In this document: positions 23,446 to 33,362 of the stretch, in pieces
How the letters are laid out: each line of letters opens with the position of its first letter
Position numbering within the stretch: the first letter of the stretch is position 1
Assembly: GCA_009692425.1 (NCBI GenBank)
Contig: SHZF01000047.1
Coordinates: 1-33,891 of the forward strand
Length of the DNA stretch: 33,891 nucleotides
Direction of reading: 5' to 3'
Source of the DNA: Myxococcales bacterium
GTDB lineage: Bacteria; Myxococcota_A; UBA9042
Made by a program: the position numbers and the translations under genes
Notes under the pieces: model-generated
The model's input: the letters and a program-made list of their open reading frames with translations, nothing else
Told to the model about the DNA's origin: nothing
Database searches by the model: none

Positions 23446-23672
23446 GGGGTACGTCCGTCGCGCGCCTAGGGGAGGCTTTCGCGACCGGAAGTGATCAGGC
23501 AGGGTGGTGGGCGCCGGCAGGGGAGTGCAGGCTCCTGTGGCAGGCGCGTGTCGAGTTCGCTCCCGGCGTCCGCATCCGTCTTGTCATCATCACCCGGGAC
23601 TCGTACGGTTGAAGGCCAGCCACTGGGCCTGTCTGTGGGTGAGCGGGTGGCGCTGGCACCGGGAGGAGCGCG
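23446..23672. other. Leader region of the giant lipoprotein gene
   Basis: The 227 bp between the tandem repeat and the start at 23673 hold no gene I can support. The region should contain the promoter for the following gene, but no convincing -35/-10 pair stands out. The ribosome binding site GGGAGGAG lies immediately upstream of the start. Confidence 0.4.
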
Positions 23673-26600
23673 ATGCAAAGCGGTGGAAGAGTGCGCAGGT
23701 GTGCCGCCCGCGGCCTGCTGGGGCTCGCCGTGGGCCTGCCCGGGTGCTCGAATCCGCCCGCGCTCGCGCCGCCCGCGGCAGCGGCAGAACCCGAAGATGG
23801 GGCGGCCATCGATGCGCACATCCAAGACGCCGTCGCGCCTGACACCCGCGCTCTGCCCGACATCGCCAAGGCCGACGCGGCCAAGCTCGGTTGTGCGACG
23901 GACGACGACTGCAAAGGCCTGCCCGCGTCTGGCTGCAAGCGCGCGACGTGCGACCTGACGCAGGCGGCGCCGGTATGCGTGCTGACGGACCGGGCCCTGA
24001 GTTCCAAGTGCGACGACGGCAAGGCGTGCACCGGCAACGACGCGTGCATCGAAGGCGCCGTGTGCGCAGGCACGCTCGCGTGCGACGACGGCAAGCCGTG
24101 CACGACCGGCGCCTGCGACGACGAGGGCAATTGCGCGTCATCGAACAACAAGAATGCCTGTGACGACAACAATGCGTGTACGACGGGCGACATCTGCGAC
24201 AAGGGCGCGTGCATCGCGACGAATGCGATCAAGGACGAGCAGTGCCCCGACGACGGCAACGCGTGTACCGCTGCCAACTGCGACGCGAAAATCGGTTGCG
24301 CGCACGTGGCGCGGGCCGACGGGTCGTTGTGCTCCGACGGCGATCAGTGCACCGAAGCCGAGAAGTGCAAGACCGGCAAGTGTGAGGGCGGGGTGGCGGT
24401 GACGTGCAAGGACGACGGCAACCCGTGCACCGCCGAGAAGTGCGACAGCAAGTTCGGCTGCGAGAAGTTGCCGGCCAAGCAGGGCGAGCCGTGCAACGAT
24501 GGGGTCGCGTGCAGCGTCGACGACATCTGCGTCAACGCGAAGTGCGCCGGCAAGCCGCATCCGCTGCTGACGCCGAGCAACCCGTGTCTCGATGCGGTGC
24601 CGGTCGCGAACGCGCCGACGTGCACGGTGACGTTGGTGGCGAAGGTCGGCCCGTGCGACGACGGCGTCGGCTGCACCAAGCAGGACCAGTGCAAGCAGGG
24701 CAAGTGCGATGGCACCAAGCTCGTGTGCAACGACGGCAACCCGTGCACCGACGACGCCTGCGACGAGAAGAAGTGCATCGTCGGCACCGACTGCGGCTAT
24801 TGCGCGGTGACGGCGAAGCCCGAGGGCACGGTGTGCGACGACGGCGACAAGTGCACGTCGGCCGATGCGTGCGGGCTCGACCCGAAGACGAAACTGCAGA
24901 CGTGCTCGGGCAAGAAATGGGAGTCGACGGCGCAGTGCGAAGACAAGAACGGCTGCACGAACGACTCGTGCCAGCCCGCGATCGGCTGCCTGCACGTGCC
25001 GACGGACGGCAAGTTCTGCGACGACGGCAACCCGTGCACGATCCCGGACACGTGTCTGGGCCCGTCGTGCAAGGGCAAGAAGAAGGACTGCGCGGACAGC
25101 TTGCCGTGTACGTTGGACGCCTGCGATGCGAAATCGGGCAGTTGCACCCACGCCAAGCAGGAGGCCGTGCCGTGCGACGACGGCAACAAGTGTACCGAGA
25201 AGGATTTCTGCAGCGCGGGCGTCTGCGACGGCCAGGCGATCGTGTGCAACGACCTGAACCCGTGCACGAACGACTTCTGTTCGACGCAGTTCGGCTGCCA
25301 GAAGCTGCCGCTCGCCGGTGGCGCCAAGTGCGACGATGGGCTGTCGTGCACGATCGACGACTACTGCGACGCGGGCCAGTGCATCTCGGTGACGAATTCG
25401 TGCCTCGGCTGCAAGACCGACATCGAGTGCGCGGCGTACGACGACGGCAACATCTGCAACGGGCTGGTGCGCTGCATCCCCGGCCCGAAGTCGGCGGTTT
25501 GTGCGGTCGACGTCAAGACGGTCATCACCTGCGACGCTGCGAAGGACAGCGACTGCTCGAAGAACACGTGCGACGCCAACACGGGCAAATGCGGCGTGGT
25601 GCTCAAGGCGGAAGCGGCGCCATGCGCGACCGGCAACAAGTGCCTTCAGAACGCGACGTGTACGGCCGAGGGCTCGTGCGTGGGCATTGCGGTCAAGTGC
25701 GACGACAACGAAGCGTGCACGACCGACGTGTGCGACTCCAAGAAGGGCTGCATCGGCAAGCCGCTGGCCGACAACGAGGTCTGCAACGACAACAACGCGT
25801 GCACGCCCAACGACAAGTGCAACGGCGGCAAGTGCCTGGGCGACGAGAACACCTGCAAGTGCAAGAGCGACAGCGAATGCCTCAGCTATGACGACGGCAA
25901 CCTGTGCAACGGCACGTTCAAGTGCGCCGACAAGGGCGCCGGCCTGTTCGTGTGCGAGAAGGCCGCCAAGACCGAGGTGACGTGCCCACCGGACAAGACC
26001 CAGCCGTGCCTCGACCAGGTGTGCAGCGCCGTTTCTGGCAAATGCGAAGGCAAGCCGAAACCCGACGCTGCGGCGTGCGACGACGGCAATGCCTGCAGCG
26101 CGGCGGACAGTTGCGTGGGCGGCAAGTGTGCATCGACCAAGAAAGCGAACTGCGACGACGACAACAAGTGTACGGCCGACATCTGCGACAAGGTGTTCGG
26201 CTGTGATCACGCGACGCTGGCGTCGGGCGCATTGTGCGACGACGGCAACGCGTGCACGGACAAGGATACGTGCGTCAAGCAGGTGTGCGCCGGCACGGCA
26301 GTCAAGTGCGACGACGGCAACCCGTGCACGATCAACGTGTGCAACAAGGTCAAGGGTGGTTGCTCGGTGGTGCTCGACGACAACCTGACGTGCGACGACG
26401 GCGACCCGTGCTCGGAGAAGGACAACTGCAAGGACGGCGCCTGCAAGGGCGCGGTGCTGAATTGCGACGACGGCAACCCGTGCTCGATCGACAACTGCGA
26501 CGGCAAGGGCGGCTGCAAGAACGTAATGATCGAAAACAAGGACTGCCAGGACGGCGACTCGTGCACGACGGGCGACACGTGCATCGGCGGCAAATGCCTA

Positions 26601-29600
26601 GGAAAGGCAAATGATTGCAACGACAACAACCCATGCACCGAAGAGTCGTGCGCCAAGGGCACGTGCGCCGTGCTGCCCTCGACCGGCAAGGCCTGCGACG
26701 ACGGCAATGCGTGTACCGAAGGCGACAAGTGCAGCGGCGGCGGCGCCTGCGAGGGCGGCACGGTGCAGTGCAAGGCCGACGGCGTGTGCGGCGTCGTCGT
26801 GCAGTGCTCGCCGACCAAGGGTTGCGTCATTGCGGCGAACGACGGTGTGAGTTGCAACGACAACGACGCGTGTACCGGCAGCGACAAGTGCGCGGGCGGC
26901 GGCTGCCAGGGCATCACGATCGACTGCGACGACAAGAACCTGTGTACGCTCGACGGCTGCGACCCCAAGAAAGGCTGCCAGATCAAGCAGAACACTTGCA
27001 ACGACAAGAACGACTGCACGTTCGACAAGTGCGACCAGAAGCAGGGGTGCGTCTACGAGGCGATCGACGGCGCGGCGTGCGACGACGGCGACCCGTGCAC
27101 CGAGAAGGGCAAGTGCGCCGTCGACAAGTGCAAGAGCGTGCCGAAGCCGTGCGACGACAAGAACTCGTGCACGGTGGATTCATGCAATTCTGAGGATCTC
27201 GACGGCAACCCGTGCGTGTTCCTGGCCGGGGCCGCGACCCAGGTGACGTGCGCCGATTCCAATCCGTGCACCGACGACACCTGCGTGGCGGGCAAGTGCA
27301 CGGCGACCACGACGGTGTGCGACGACAAGCTGCCGTGCACAGTCGATTCGTGCGACGCGCTCAAGGGCTGCGTCGTGGAAGACGTGGCCGAGGGCGGGGC
27401 GTGCGACGACGACGACACCTGCACGGACAAGACGGTGTGCCAGTCGGGCATCTGCTCGGGCGGCTCGATCACGTGCGAACTGTGCCCGACGGGCGCGCAG
27501 TCCGAATGCGACATCTTTGACGACAACAACAAGTGCAACGGTTGGAAGAAGTGCACGAAGAAGCTGCCCGGCGACAAGGGCGGCGTGTGCGCGCCGCAGA
27601 AGGAGCCCGTGGTGTGCGACTCGGGCCAGAACGGCGCGTGCATCAAGAACCAGTGCAATTCGGCGTCGGGCAAATGCGAGATGACCGAGGCGGTCAACGG
27701 CACGAAATGTGAAGACGGCGCGGGCTGCACCGCCAACGACTACTGCCTGTCGGGCACGTGCGCGGCCGGCGGCCCGACCGAGTGCGGCGCGACGAAGAAC
27801 CCCTGCTACGACCCGAAGTGCGTCGAAGATCCCGGCGGCAAGCTCGGCTATGTGTGCGTGGCGCTGCCGAAAGAGGGCAGCCCGGCGTGCGACTCCGACG
27901 GCGACGGCTGCACGGCCGGAGACCGCTGCGAGGCCGGCTCCTGCAAGGTGGGGCCCAAGGTTGACTGCTCGGGTGTGGCCGGAAAATGCCAGGTAGCTTC
28001 GTGCAAGTCGTTGACACCAGACAAGTTCGAGTGCGCGGTGGCGCTCGCCGTCGATAGCGCGCCGTGTGACGACGGGCAGTTGTGCACGGTCGGCGACAGT
28101 TGCAAGACCGGCAAGTGCATCGCGGGAACAAAGCCGTATGATTGCGCGAAGTTGAACGGTACGTGCGCGCTCGGATTCTGCGACAAGAGCGGCAACGCGG
28201 GCAGTGGCGCGTGCTTCCCGCAGCCCCAGAACGAGGGGGCGACGTGCGACTCCGACGGCAACGGCTGCACCACGGCCGATCGCTGCGTGGCCGGCTTCTG
28301 CGTGCCGGGTGTGCCGCCGGACTGCGAGAATTCGTCGAGCCAGTGCACGATCGGCGCGTGCAAGTCGGTGAACGAGACGACGTTCCAGTGCGTCGGCGCG
28401 CCCAAGAAGGACCTGCTGCCGTGCGAAGCCGACCAGAACGGCTGCACGGTCGGCGACGCGTGCAAGGCGGGCGTGTGCGGCGCAGGCAAGGCGGTGGACT
28501 GCGGCCAGAAATCCTCGGCAGACGGCTGCCTCGTCGGCACGTGCAAATCGCTGGGCCCGGCGCAGAATACCTGCGTGGCCGAGCCCGCCAAGCTGGGCAC
28601 GACGTGCGATTCCGACAACAACGGCTGCACCAAGGGCGATGCCTGCAACAAGGAGGGGGCGTGCATCCCCGGCAACGCCGTGGACTGCCTGGCGTTCACC
28701 GGTTCGTGCGCCCAAGGCCTGTGCAAGTCGATGGGGGCGGCGACCTTCCAGTGTGAGGGCACGCCCAAGCCCGACGGCGCTGCGTGCGACGCCGACCTGA
28801 CGGGCTGCACCGACAAGGACACATGCAAGGGCGGCAAGTGCATCCCGGGCGCGCCGATCGATTGCAGCGCCAAGGCGGTCAACGTGTGCCTGACGGCGAA
28901 GTGCATCCCCGCCGGCTCCGACAAGTACCAGTGCGACGCTGCGCCGCTGAAGGAGGGCACGCCGTGCAACTTCGACAGCGACGGCTGCACGTTCGACGAC
29001 GGCTGCCAACTGGGCTTCTGCACCGCCGGCGACTACGACACCTGCTCGACGGCGCAGTCGGCGTGTGCGGAAGCGAAGTGCAAGTCGACGGGCACGAACA
29101 CGCGCAAATGCGACCTCACCGCGCTCGAGTCGTATGTGACGCTCGACCCCGCCCTGGCGTGCACGCCGACCGACGTGCCGTCCAAATGCGCGCCCGGCTA
29201 CACGTGCCTGCTGGTGGACCAGTCGACGAAGTCCGGCATCTGCTCGCCGACGAAGCAGGTCGGCTGCGACGACAAGAACCTGTGCAGCGAATCGGACACC
29301 TGCAGCGCCGGCAAGTGCGTTTCCGGCAAGCAGAAAGACTGCAACGACAAGGACCCGTGCACGTTGGATGCGTGCAACGTCTCGTCCGGCAAGTGCGTCA
29401 ACAGCCCGATCACCGGGTGCACGGCGTGCATCTACGAGAAGTTCGACGACCCGTACCCCAAAAGCGTGCAGGCGACCGGCGACGAGCCGAAGTGGCTGCT
29501 GTGGAAGATCAGCAAGGACAAGCCATTCGACACGAGCGAGTCCCACCTGCGCGCCCAGTGGACAGTGCCCAAGATTGCGTCGAAGCCGGACGAGATTGCG

Positions 29601-31031
29601 GTCAAGACCAGCGTAGCCACCGGCTACCGCTTCCGCCGCATCTACGCGACGACGACGGTGGCGCCGGTGCTCGATTTCTACCTGGCCACGAAGTTGCCGA
29701 CGCAGGATTGTGCCATTGATGACTTTCAGGTCTTGGTCAACCGCCATGTGGTCTACGAGAAGTGCGGCGACACGAAGACAGCCGACCTGGAGGCGGGTTC
29801 GAGCTATTATGAGCACGTCAAGATCGACCTGCAGGCGTTCGCCGGAATGCCGATCGACCTCGAGTTGCGCGCAGTGGTCTCGCCACAGGTCGGCCAGCAG
29901 GGGCTGATCGATGTGGACAGCCTGCGCCTCGTCGGTTCGTGCGGTCCCGGTTGCCTGGGGGCGACGTTCGAGCCGGAGCCGGCGCAGCCGGACTTCCCCT
30001 ACGACCAGATGCCCCAGCCGTGGACGTTCTCGAGTTCGCCCGGTGCCGATGCGTACCTCGGCTGGCAGTTGAAGGAACTCGCACCGCCCCTGAAGGCGCA
30101 CAGCGGTGCATGGCTCGCGCAGTCCAAGTACGCCGGCGCACCTCCCAACGGCGTGCCCGCCACTGCCACTTTGAGAGTCCCGCAGGTCCGCGGCAGCAAG
30201 GGCGACAAGTTCTACTTCAACATCCGGGCCACGGACCTCGGCGACGTGAACTGTGGTGCCGATGACCTCATCATCCGCATGACGCCCCATGATGCCGCGG
30301 GCAAAGCCTTGGCGCCGAAGGAGGTGTACCAGCGCTGCAATCCGCAGCCGACGTGGAAGGAGGAGTCGTTCGATCTGCCCGAAGGCGTGACGGTCGACAT
30401 CGAGTTCCAGGTCATCAGCGGCGCCGCCTCGACGGCGAAGGGTACGTGGCAGCTCGACGACTTGGGTGTGCTGGGCACCTGCAGGTACGCGTGCTTCTCT
30501 GCGAACTTCGACACGAACGGCATCGGCAGTTGGAGCGGGTTTTCCAACAGCCCAACCACGATGCCACTGTGGAAAGCCGACAACCAACAGGCGTATTCGC
30601 CGCCCACCGCGGCGTACCAAAGCTACGGCGCGAACGCCGCCCAGCAGAAAGCGGCGACGTTGACGCACAAGACGGGCTTCCTCTGGCCCGTCATGGGCGG
30701 CACCTACAGCCTGCGCCACAACCTGTTTCTCGACCAGGACACCTGTAACGCCGGCTCGCCCCCGCCGGTGCGTCTCAACGCGGTCAGTCAATACGACCCG
30801 CAAGCACCGGTCGAGAAGGCCGACGTCGTGCTCGGCACCGTAGCCACCTGGTGCAAGTCGACCGGCCTGGGCGGCACAGGGGCGTGGGAACTGCACGCTG
30901 GCGAACTGCCCGACACGTTGTTCGGGGGGTCACTGCCTACCGGCCTGCGCTTTCAACTCGCCGTCATCCGTGTTCCTGCGGTCAACCAAGTCAAGGCCTG
31001 GTTCGACAACATCGGCATTCAATGTCGCTGA
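23673..31031 (+). CDS. Giant cysteine-rich repeat lipoprotein (2452 aa)
   Basis: ATG 23673 with GGGAGGAG upstream starts a signal ending in lipobox G-L-P-G-C, so the protein is anchored in the envelope. Residues about 65-1919 are a continuous array of short modules of two alternating types. One reads C-D-D-G-N-x-C-T-x-x-D-x-C-x-x-G-x-C; the other reads C-D-D-G-N-P-C-T-x-D-x-C-D-x-x-x-G-C. A pair spans roughly 45-50 residues. The acidic D-D-G-N and D-S-D-G-D-G loops suggest calcium binding plus disulfides. Residues 1919-2452 are three related domains, each opening near a Cys and an E-K-F or A-x-F-E/D motif and the first two closing with an acidic pair and G-S/T-C. They look like jelly-roll or MAM-like sandwiches. 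Similar proteins occur in Myxococcota. The function is unknown; adhesion or a surface fibre is plausible. Confidence 0.9.
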   Translation: MQSGGRVRRCAARGLLGLAVGLPGCSNPPALAPPAAAAEPEDGAAIDAHIQDAVAPDTRALPDIAKADAAKLGCATDDDCKGLPASGCKRATCDLTQAAPVCVLTDRALSSKCDDGKACTGNDACIEGAVCAGTLACDDGKPCTTGACDDEGNCASSNNKNACDDNNACTTGDICDKGACIATNAIKDEQCPDDGNACTAANCDAKIGCAHVARADGSLCSDGDQCTEAEKCKTGKCEGGVAVTCKDDGNPCTAEKCDSKFGCEKLPAKQGEPCNDGVACSVDDICVNAKCAGKPHPLLTPSNPCLDAVPVANAPTCTVTLVAKVGPCDDGVGCTKQDQCKQGKCDGTKLVCNDGNPCTDDACDEKKCIVGTDCGYCAVTAKPEGTVCDDGDKCTSADACGLDPKTKLQTCSGKKWESTAQCEDKNGCTNDSCQPAIGCLHVPTDGKFCDDGNPCTIPDTCLGPSCKGKKKDCADSLPCTLDACDAKSGSCTHAKQEAVPCDDGNKCTEKDFCSAGVCDGQAIVCNDLNPCTNDFCSTQFGCQKLPLAGGAKCDDGLSCTIDDYCDAGQCISVTNSCLGCKTDIECAAYDDGNICNGLVRCIPGPKSAVCAVDVKTVITCDAAKDSDCSKNTCDANTGKCGVVLKAEAAPCATGNKCLQNATCTAEGSCVGIAVKCDDNEACTTDVCDSKKGCIGKPLADNEVCNDNNACTPNDKCNGGKCLGDENTCKCKSDSECLSYDDGNLCNGTFKCADKGAGLFVCEKAAKTEVTCPPDKTQPCLDQVCSAVSGKCEGKPKPDAAACDDGNACSAADSCVGGKCASTKKANCDDDNKCTADICDKVFGCDHATLASGALCDDGNACTDKDTCVKQVCAGTAVKCDDGNPCTINVCNKVKGGCSVVLDDNLTCDDGDPCSEKDNCKDGACKGAVLNCDDGNPCSIDNCDGKGGCKNVMIENKDCQDGDSCTTGDTCIGGKCLGKANDCNDNNPCTEESCAKGTCAVLPSTGKACDDGNACTEGDKCSGGGACEGGTVQCKADGVCGVVVQCSPTKGCVIAANDGVSCNDNDACTGSDKCAGGGCQGITIDCDDKNLCTLDGCDPKKGCQIKQNTCNDKNDCTFDKCDQKQGCVYEAIDGAACDDGDPCTEKGKCAVDKCKSVPKPCDDKNSCTVDSCNSEDLDGNPCVFLAGAATQVTCADSNPCTDDTCVAGKCTATTTVCDDKLPCTVDSCDALKGCVVEDVAEGGACDDDDTCTDKTVCQSGICSGGSITCELCPTGAQSECDIFDDNNKCNGWKKCTKKLPGDKGGVCAPQKEPVVCDSGQNGACIKNQCNSASGKCEMTEAVNGTKCEDGAGCTANDYCLSGTCAAGGPTECGATKNPCYDPKCVEDPGGKLGYVCVALPKEGSPACDSDGDGCTAGDRCEAGSCKVGPKVDCSGVAGKCQVASCKSLTPDKFECAVALAVDSAPCDDGQLCTVGDSCKTGKCIAGTKPYDCAKLNGTCALGFCDKSGNAGSGACFPQPQNEGATCDSDGNGCTTADRCVAGFCVPGVPPDCENSSSQCTIGACKSVNETTFQCVGAPKKDLLPCEADQNGCTVGDACKAGVCGAGKAVDCGQKSSADGCLVGTCKSLGPAQNTCVAEPAKLGTTCDSDNNGCTKGDACNKEGACIPGNAVDCLAFTGSCAQGLCKSMGAATFQCEGTPKPDGAACDADLTGCTDKDTCKGGKCIPGAPIDCSAKAVNVCLTAKCIPAGSDKYQCDAAPLKEGTPCNFDSDGCTFDDGCQLGFCTAGDYDTCSTAQSACAEAKCKSTGTNTRKCDLTALESYVTLDPALACTPTDVPSKCAPGYTCLLVDQSTKSGICSPTKQVGCDDKNLCSESDTCSAGKCVSGKQKDCNDKDPCTLDACNVSSGKCVNSPITGCTACIYEKFDDPYPKSVQATGDEPKWLLWKISKDKPFDTSESHLRAQWTVPKIASKPDEIAVKTSVATGYRFRRIYATTTVAPVLDFYLATKLPTQDCAIDDFQVLVNRHVVYEKCGDTKTADLEAGSSYYEHVKIDLQAFAGMPIDLELRAVVSPQVGQQGLIDVDSLRLVGSCGPGCLGATFEPEPAQPDFPYDQMPQPWTFSSSPGADAYLGWQLKELAPPLKAHSGAWLAQSKYAGAPPNGVPATATLRVPQVRGSKGDKFYFNIRATDLGDVNCGADDLIIRMTPHDAAGKALAPKEVYQRCNPQPTWKEESFDLPEGVTVDIEFQVISGAASTAKGTWQLDDLGVLGTCRYACFSANFDTNGIGSWSGFSNSPTTMPLWKADNQQAYSPPTAAYQSYGANAAQQKAATLTHKTGFLWPVMGGTYSLRHNLFLDQDTCNAGSPPPVRLNAVSQYDPQAPVEKADVVLGTVATWCKSTGLGGTGAWELHAGELPDTLFGGSLPTGLRFQLAVIRVPAVNQVKAWFDNIGIQCR

Positions 31032-31066
31032 CAATCTGGCACCACCCCCAACGTGTGCCGTGCCCG

Positions 31067-32971
31067 ATGTGGACGCGTGCGGCGGTGTGGGCTGCGTTGC
31101 TCGTGGCGGGCTGTGCAGACGCCAGACTCCCCGCCGCGCCCGCAGCCTCGGATGGCTGGATCGGCCGGCGCGTGGCCGATGTGGGCAGCGCCATCGAAAC
31201 AGTGCCGGCGCGGACAGACGTCGTGCTGGAAGATGGAGCCGGCGCTGACCACGTCGTCGCTGAACCCATCGAGGCGGGGACCGATGGCGGTCGCCGTGGG
31301 GCAGTGGACGGCACACCGACGGACACCGCCGCCAGGGTTCCCGACGCCCCCGTGCTGCCCGACAGTCGCAGCGCTCCCGACATGCCAGTGGCGTCGGACC
31401 TCTCCGGCGCCGCCGACATCGCCGCAGACGCCGACGGCATCGCAGGATTCGATGGGTGGGGCGAAACCGATGGGTGGGACGAATCCGCCACGGGCGGCGA
31501 TGACGTGGCGTGGCCCTGCCAGGCCGCGACGCCCTGCGACGACGACAACGTGTGCACCTTGGACGAGTGCGACGCGGTCAAGGGCTGCAAGTTCACGCCG
31601 GTCGCCCAAGGCACGGCATGTGACGATGGCGTGGTGTGCAGCGTCCAGGACGCGTGCGCCAACGGGACGTGCGACCCCGGCCCCGATGCCCTGTGGGACA
31701 TTGCCTTTGGCGGACCAAAGGGCGAAGCCGTTTTCGGGATCGCCGCCCGCGCCGATGGCTCCGTCGTCATGGTGGGCCGCGTCCACGTCGTGACCGCGCC
31801 GCCCAAGTCTGACGCCTGGGTCATCGCGCTGGGTCCCGGCGGCAAGGCGATCTGGAGCACCGTGGCCGATGCTGTCGTCCTCAGTGCCGCCAACGCCGGG
31901 CAACAGTCGGAGTTCCGCGACGTGGCTACATTCGCCAACGGCGGCGGCGTTGCCGTTGGCTACGTCGGGGTCCCACCTGGCGACATCGACGGCTGCGCGT
32001 TCCGGTTCGATGCCCAGGGCAAGAAGCTGGGAGCCCTGCTGTGGGGCACTGCGGGAACGCCCGATTTTCTCAATGCAGTCAACATTTCCGGCCCGCTGGT
32101 GTTCGTCGCGGGAGCCCAGGGCAGTAACGGCGGCGACGGGCTGATCGATGTCTTCCCGGCTGAGGCGGGCGCGCCGGACCCGCCGGCGGTGGCGTTTGGC
32201 GGCGTGGACGCCGAGGCGTTCAATGATGTGGCCGTCATTCCGGGCGGCGGCGTGCTGGCGGCTGGCGACGTCAAGGTGAGCAATGGCGGCGGGGCCAAAG
32301 GCACCCAGCAGGGCTTCCTGGTGCGAACGACTGCGGACCTCAAGGGGGTGTGGCAAGTCCAGACCAGCGGCACCGGCAACCGTTCCGTGTCCGAGGTCCT
32401 GGTCCTGGCCGCAGGCTTTCTCGCCGTGGGGCGCACGTGGGCCGAAACCGGCGGTTCCGCCATGTGGCTGCTGCGCTTGGACGCAGGCGGCCAGACCCTG
32501 TGGCAACAGAGTTGGAGTGAGGCGGGCAGTGCCGCGGCGACCGGACTCGTGGCGCTCGGCAGCGGGTTTCTCGTGGTGGGCCATGCGACAGTGCCCGGCA
32601 GTGCCACCGACGGCTGGCTCCTGTGGGTCAACGGCAGCGGCGGCGTCGTGGGAGCCCACGGGGTTGGCGGCGCGAAGGACGATGAGTTCCTCGCCTTGGC
32701 CCAAACCGGCGGAGCGCTCGTGGCAGCGGGAACGACCAACTCCAAGGGCTCAGGCCAACTGGACGCCTGGATGGTGCGAATGGACATGTTCGGCAACGCC
32801 AGTTGTGACAACAGCGGGACGTGTCTCGGCCAGGCCAACTCCTGTGACGACGCCAACGCGTGCACGGCAGACCTGTGCTCGGCCAAGGGCGGTTGCATCC
32901 ATGCCAAAGCCAACGATGGCACCGTGTGTGGGACGCTGGTGGCATGCACGGGTGGCAACTGCGGGCCGTAG
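31067..32971 (+). CDS. Lipoprotein with cysteine-rich modules flanking a beta-propeller-like core
   Basis: The ATG at 31067 gives a compact lipoprotein signal M-W-T-R-A-A-V-W-A-A-L-L-V-A-G-C. An alternative ATG at 31022 overlaps the end of the giant gene and adds 15 residues. A linker of about 130 Asp/Ala/Pro-rich residues leads to two C-D-D-D-N/C-D-D-G modules like those of the upstream protein. Next comes a core of about 350 residues with repeated strands of the kind G-G-G-V-A-V-G-Y, G-G-G-V-L-A-A-G-D, A-G-F-L-A-V-G-R and S-G-F-L-V-V-G-H. These resemble delta-60/beta-propeller-like repeats. One more cysteine-rich module (S-C-D-D-A-N-A-C-T) closes the protein. It directly follows the giant lipoprotein gene and is probably cotranscribed with it. 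Confidence 0.85.
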   Translation: MWTRAAVWAALLVAGCADARLPAAPAASDGWIGRRVADVGSAIETVPARTDVVLEDGAGADHVVAEPIEAGTDGGRRGAVDGTPTDTAARVPDAPVLPDSRSAPDMPVASDLSGAADIAADADGIAGFDGWGETDGWDESATGGDDVAWPCQAATPCDDDNVCTLDECDAVKGCKFTPVAQGTACDDGVVCSVQDACANGTCDPGPDALWDIAFGGPKGEAVFGIAARADGSVVMVGRVHVVTAPPKSDAWVIALGPGGKAIWSTVADAVVLSAANAGQQSEFRDVATFANGGGVAVGYVGVPPGDIDGCAFRFDAQGKKLGALLWGTAGTPDFLNAVNISGPLVFVAGAQGSNGGDGLIDVFPAEAGAPDPPAVAFGGVDAEAFNDVAVIPGGGVLAAGDVKVSNGGGAKGTQQGFLVRTTADLKGVWQVQTSGTGNRSVSEVLVLAAGFLAVGRTWAETGGSAMWLLRLDAGGQTLWQQSWSEAGSAAATGLVALGSGFLVVGHATVPGSATDGWLLWVNGSGGVVGAHGVGGAKDDEFLALAQTGGALVAAGTTNSKGSGQLDAWMVRMDMFGNASCDNSGTCLGQANSCDDANACTADLCSAKGGCIHAKANDGTVCGTLVACTGGNCGP

Positions 32972-33362
32972 GGGCGAGTCCGCCTGCTCTTCCTTGTCCT
33001 GCGCGCCTTGCGTGCATCGGCAGTCCAATTGACCATCGCTCCGCACCACCCGCCGCCCGACCTCGCCCCGCACCCGTCAACACTACGCCGACACTCCAAG
33101 TTTTCCAGCCGTAGGCCTGGATCGGGGCAGGATCGAGTTGAAAGTGGACGCATTTTTCCCACCGCGGGCAAACCCCGTCCGTGACGCTGCCGTTCGGCGC
33201 CCCTGCAAGTTCCTACGGGGTGGCGTGCGCTAGGCCGATCTTCCAGCCCCCACCGAGCCTGAATTGACCCTTGTTCCTGCACCCCGCCCAAATTCGGGGC
33301 GTCAAAATGTAGCCATGAAAATCACGCCTGCATTCGGCATCGTCAGAACGTATGATACGCGC
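32972..33362. other. Intergenic region before the transposase remnant
   Basis: About 390 bp without a supported gene. It contains a hairpin CCCCG-N8-CGGGG near 33283-33300, which could be part of an element end or a weak terminator for the lipoprotein pair. I could not match terminal inverted repeats with the other side of the transposase remnant. Confidence 0.4.

Noticed and set aside
23673-29430. Possible CRISPR-like or minisatellite interpretation of the repetitive DNA
   Set aside because: Repeats are protein-coding modules in a single open frame with variable spacing; there are no conserved repeat/spacer units or cas genes. The short arrays at 9587 and 23386 have no spacers either.
27180-30896. 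1238-residue minus-strand open frame inside the giant lipoprotein gene
   Set aside because: It is produced by the uniform TGC/GAC codon use of the repeats on the other strand; no start signal or domain supports it. The same applies to the frame at 24138-26210.
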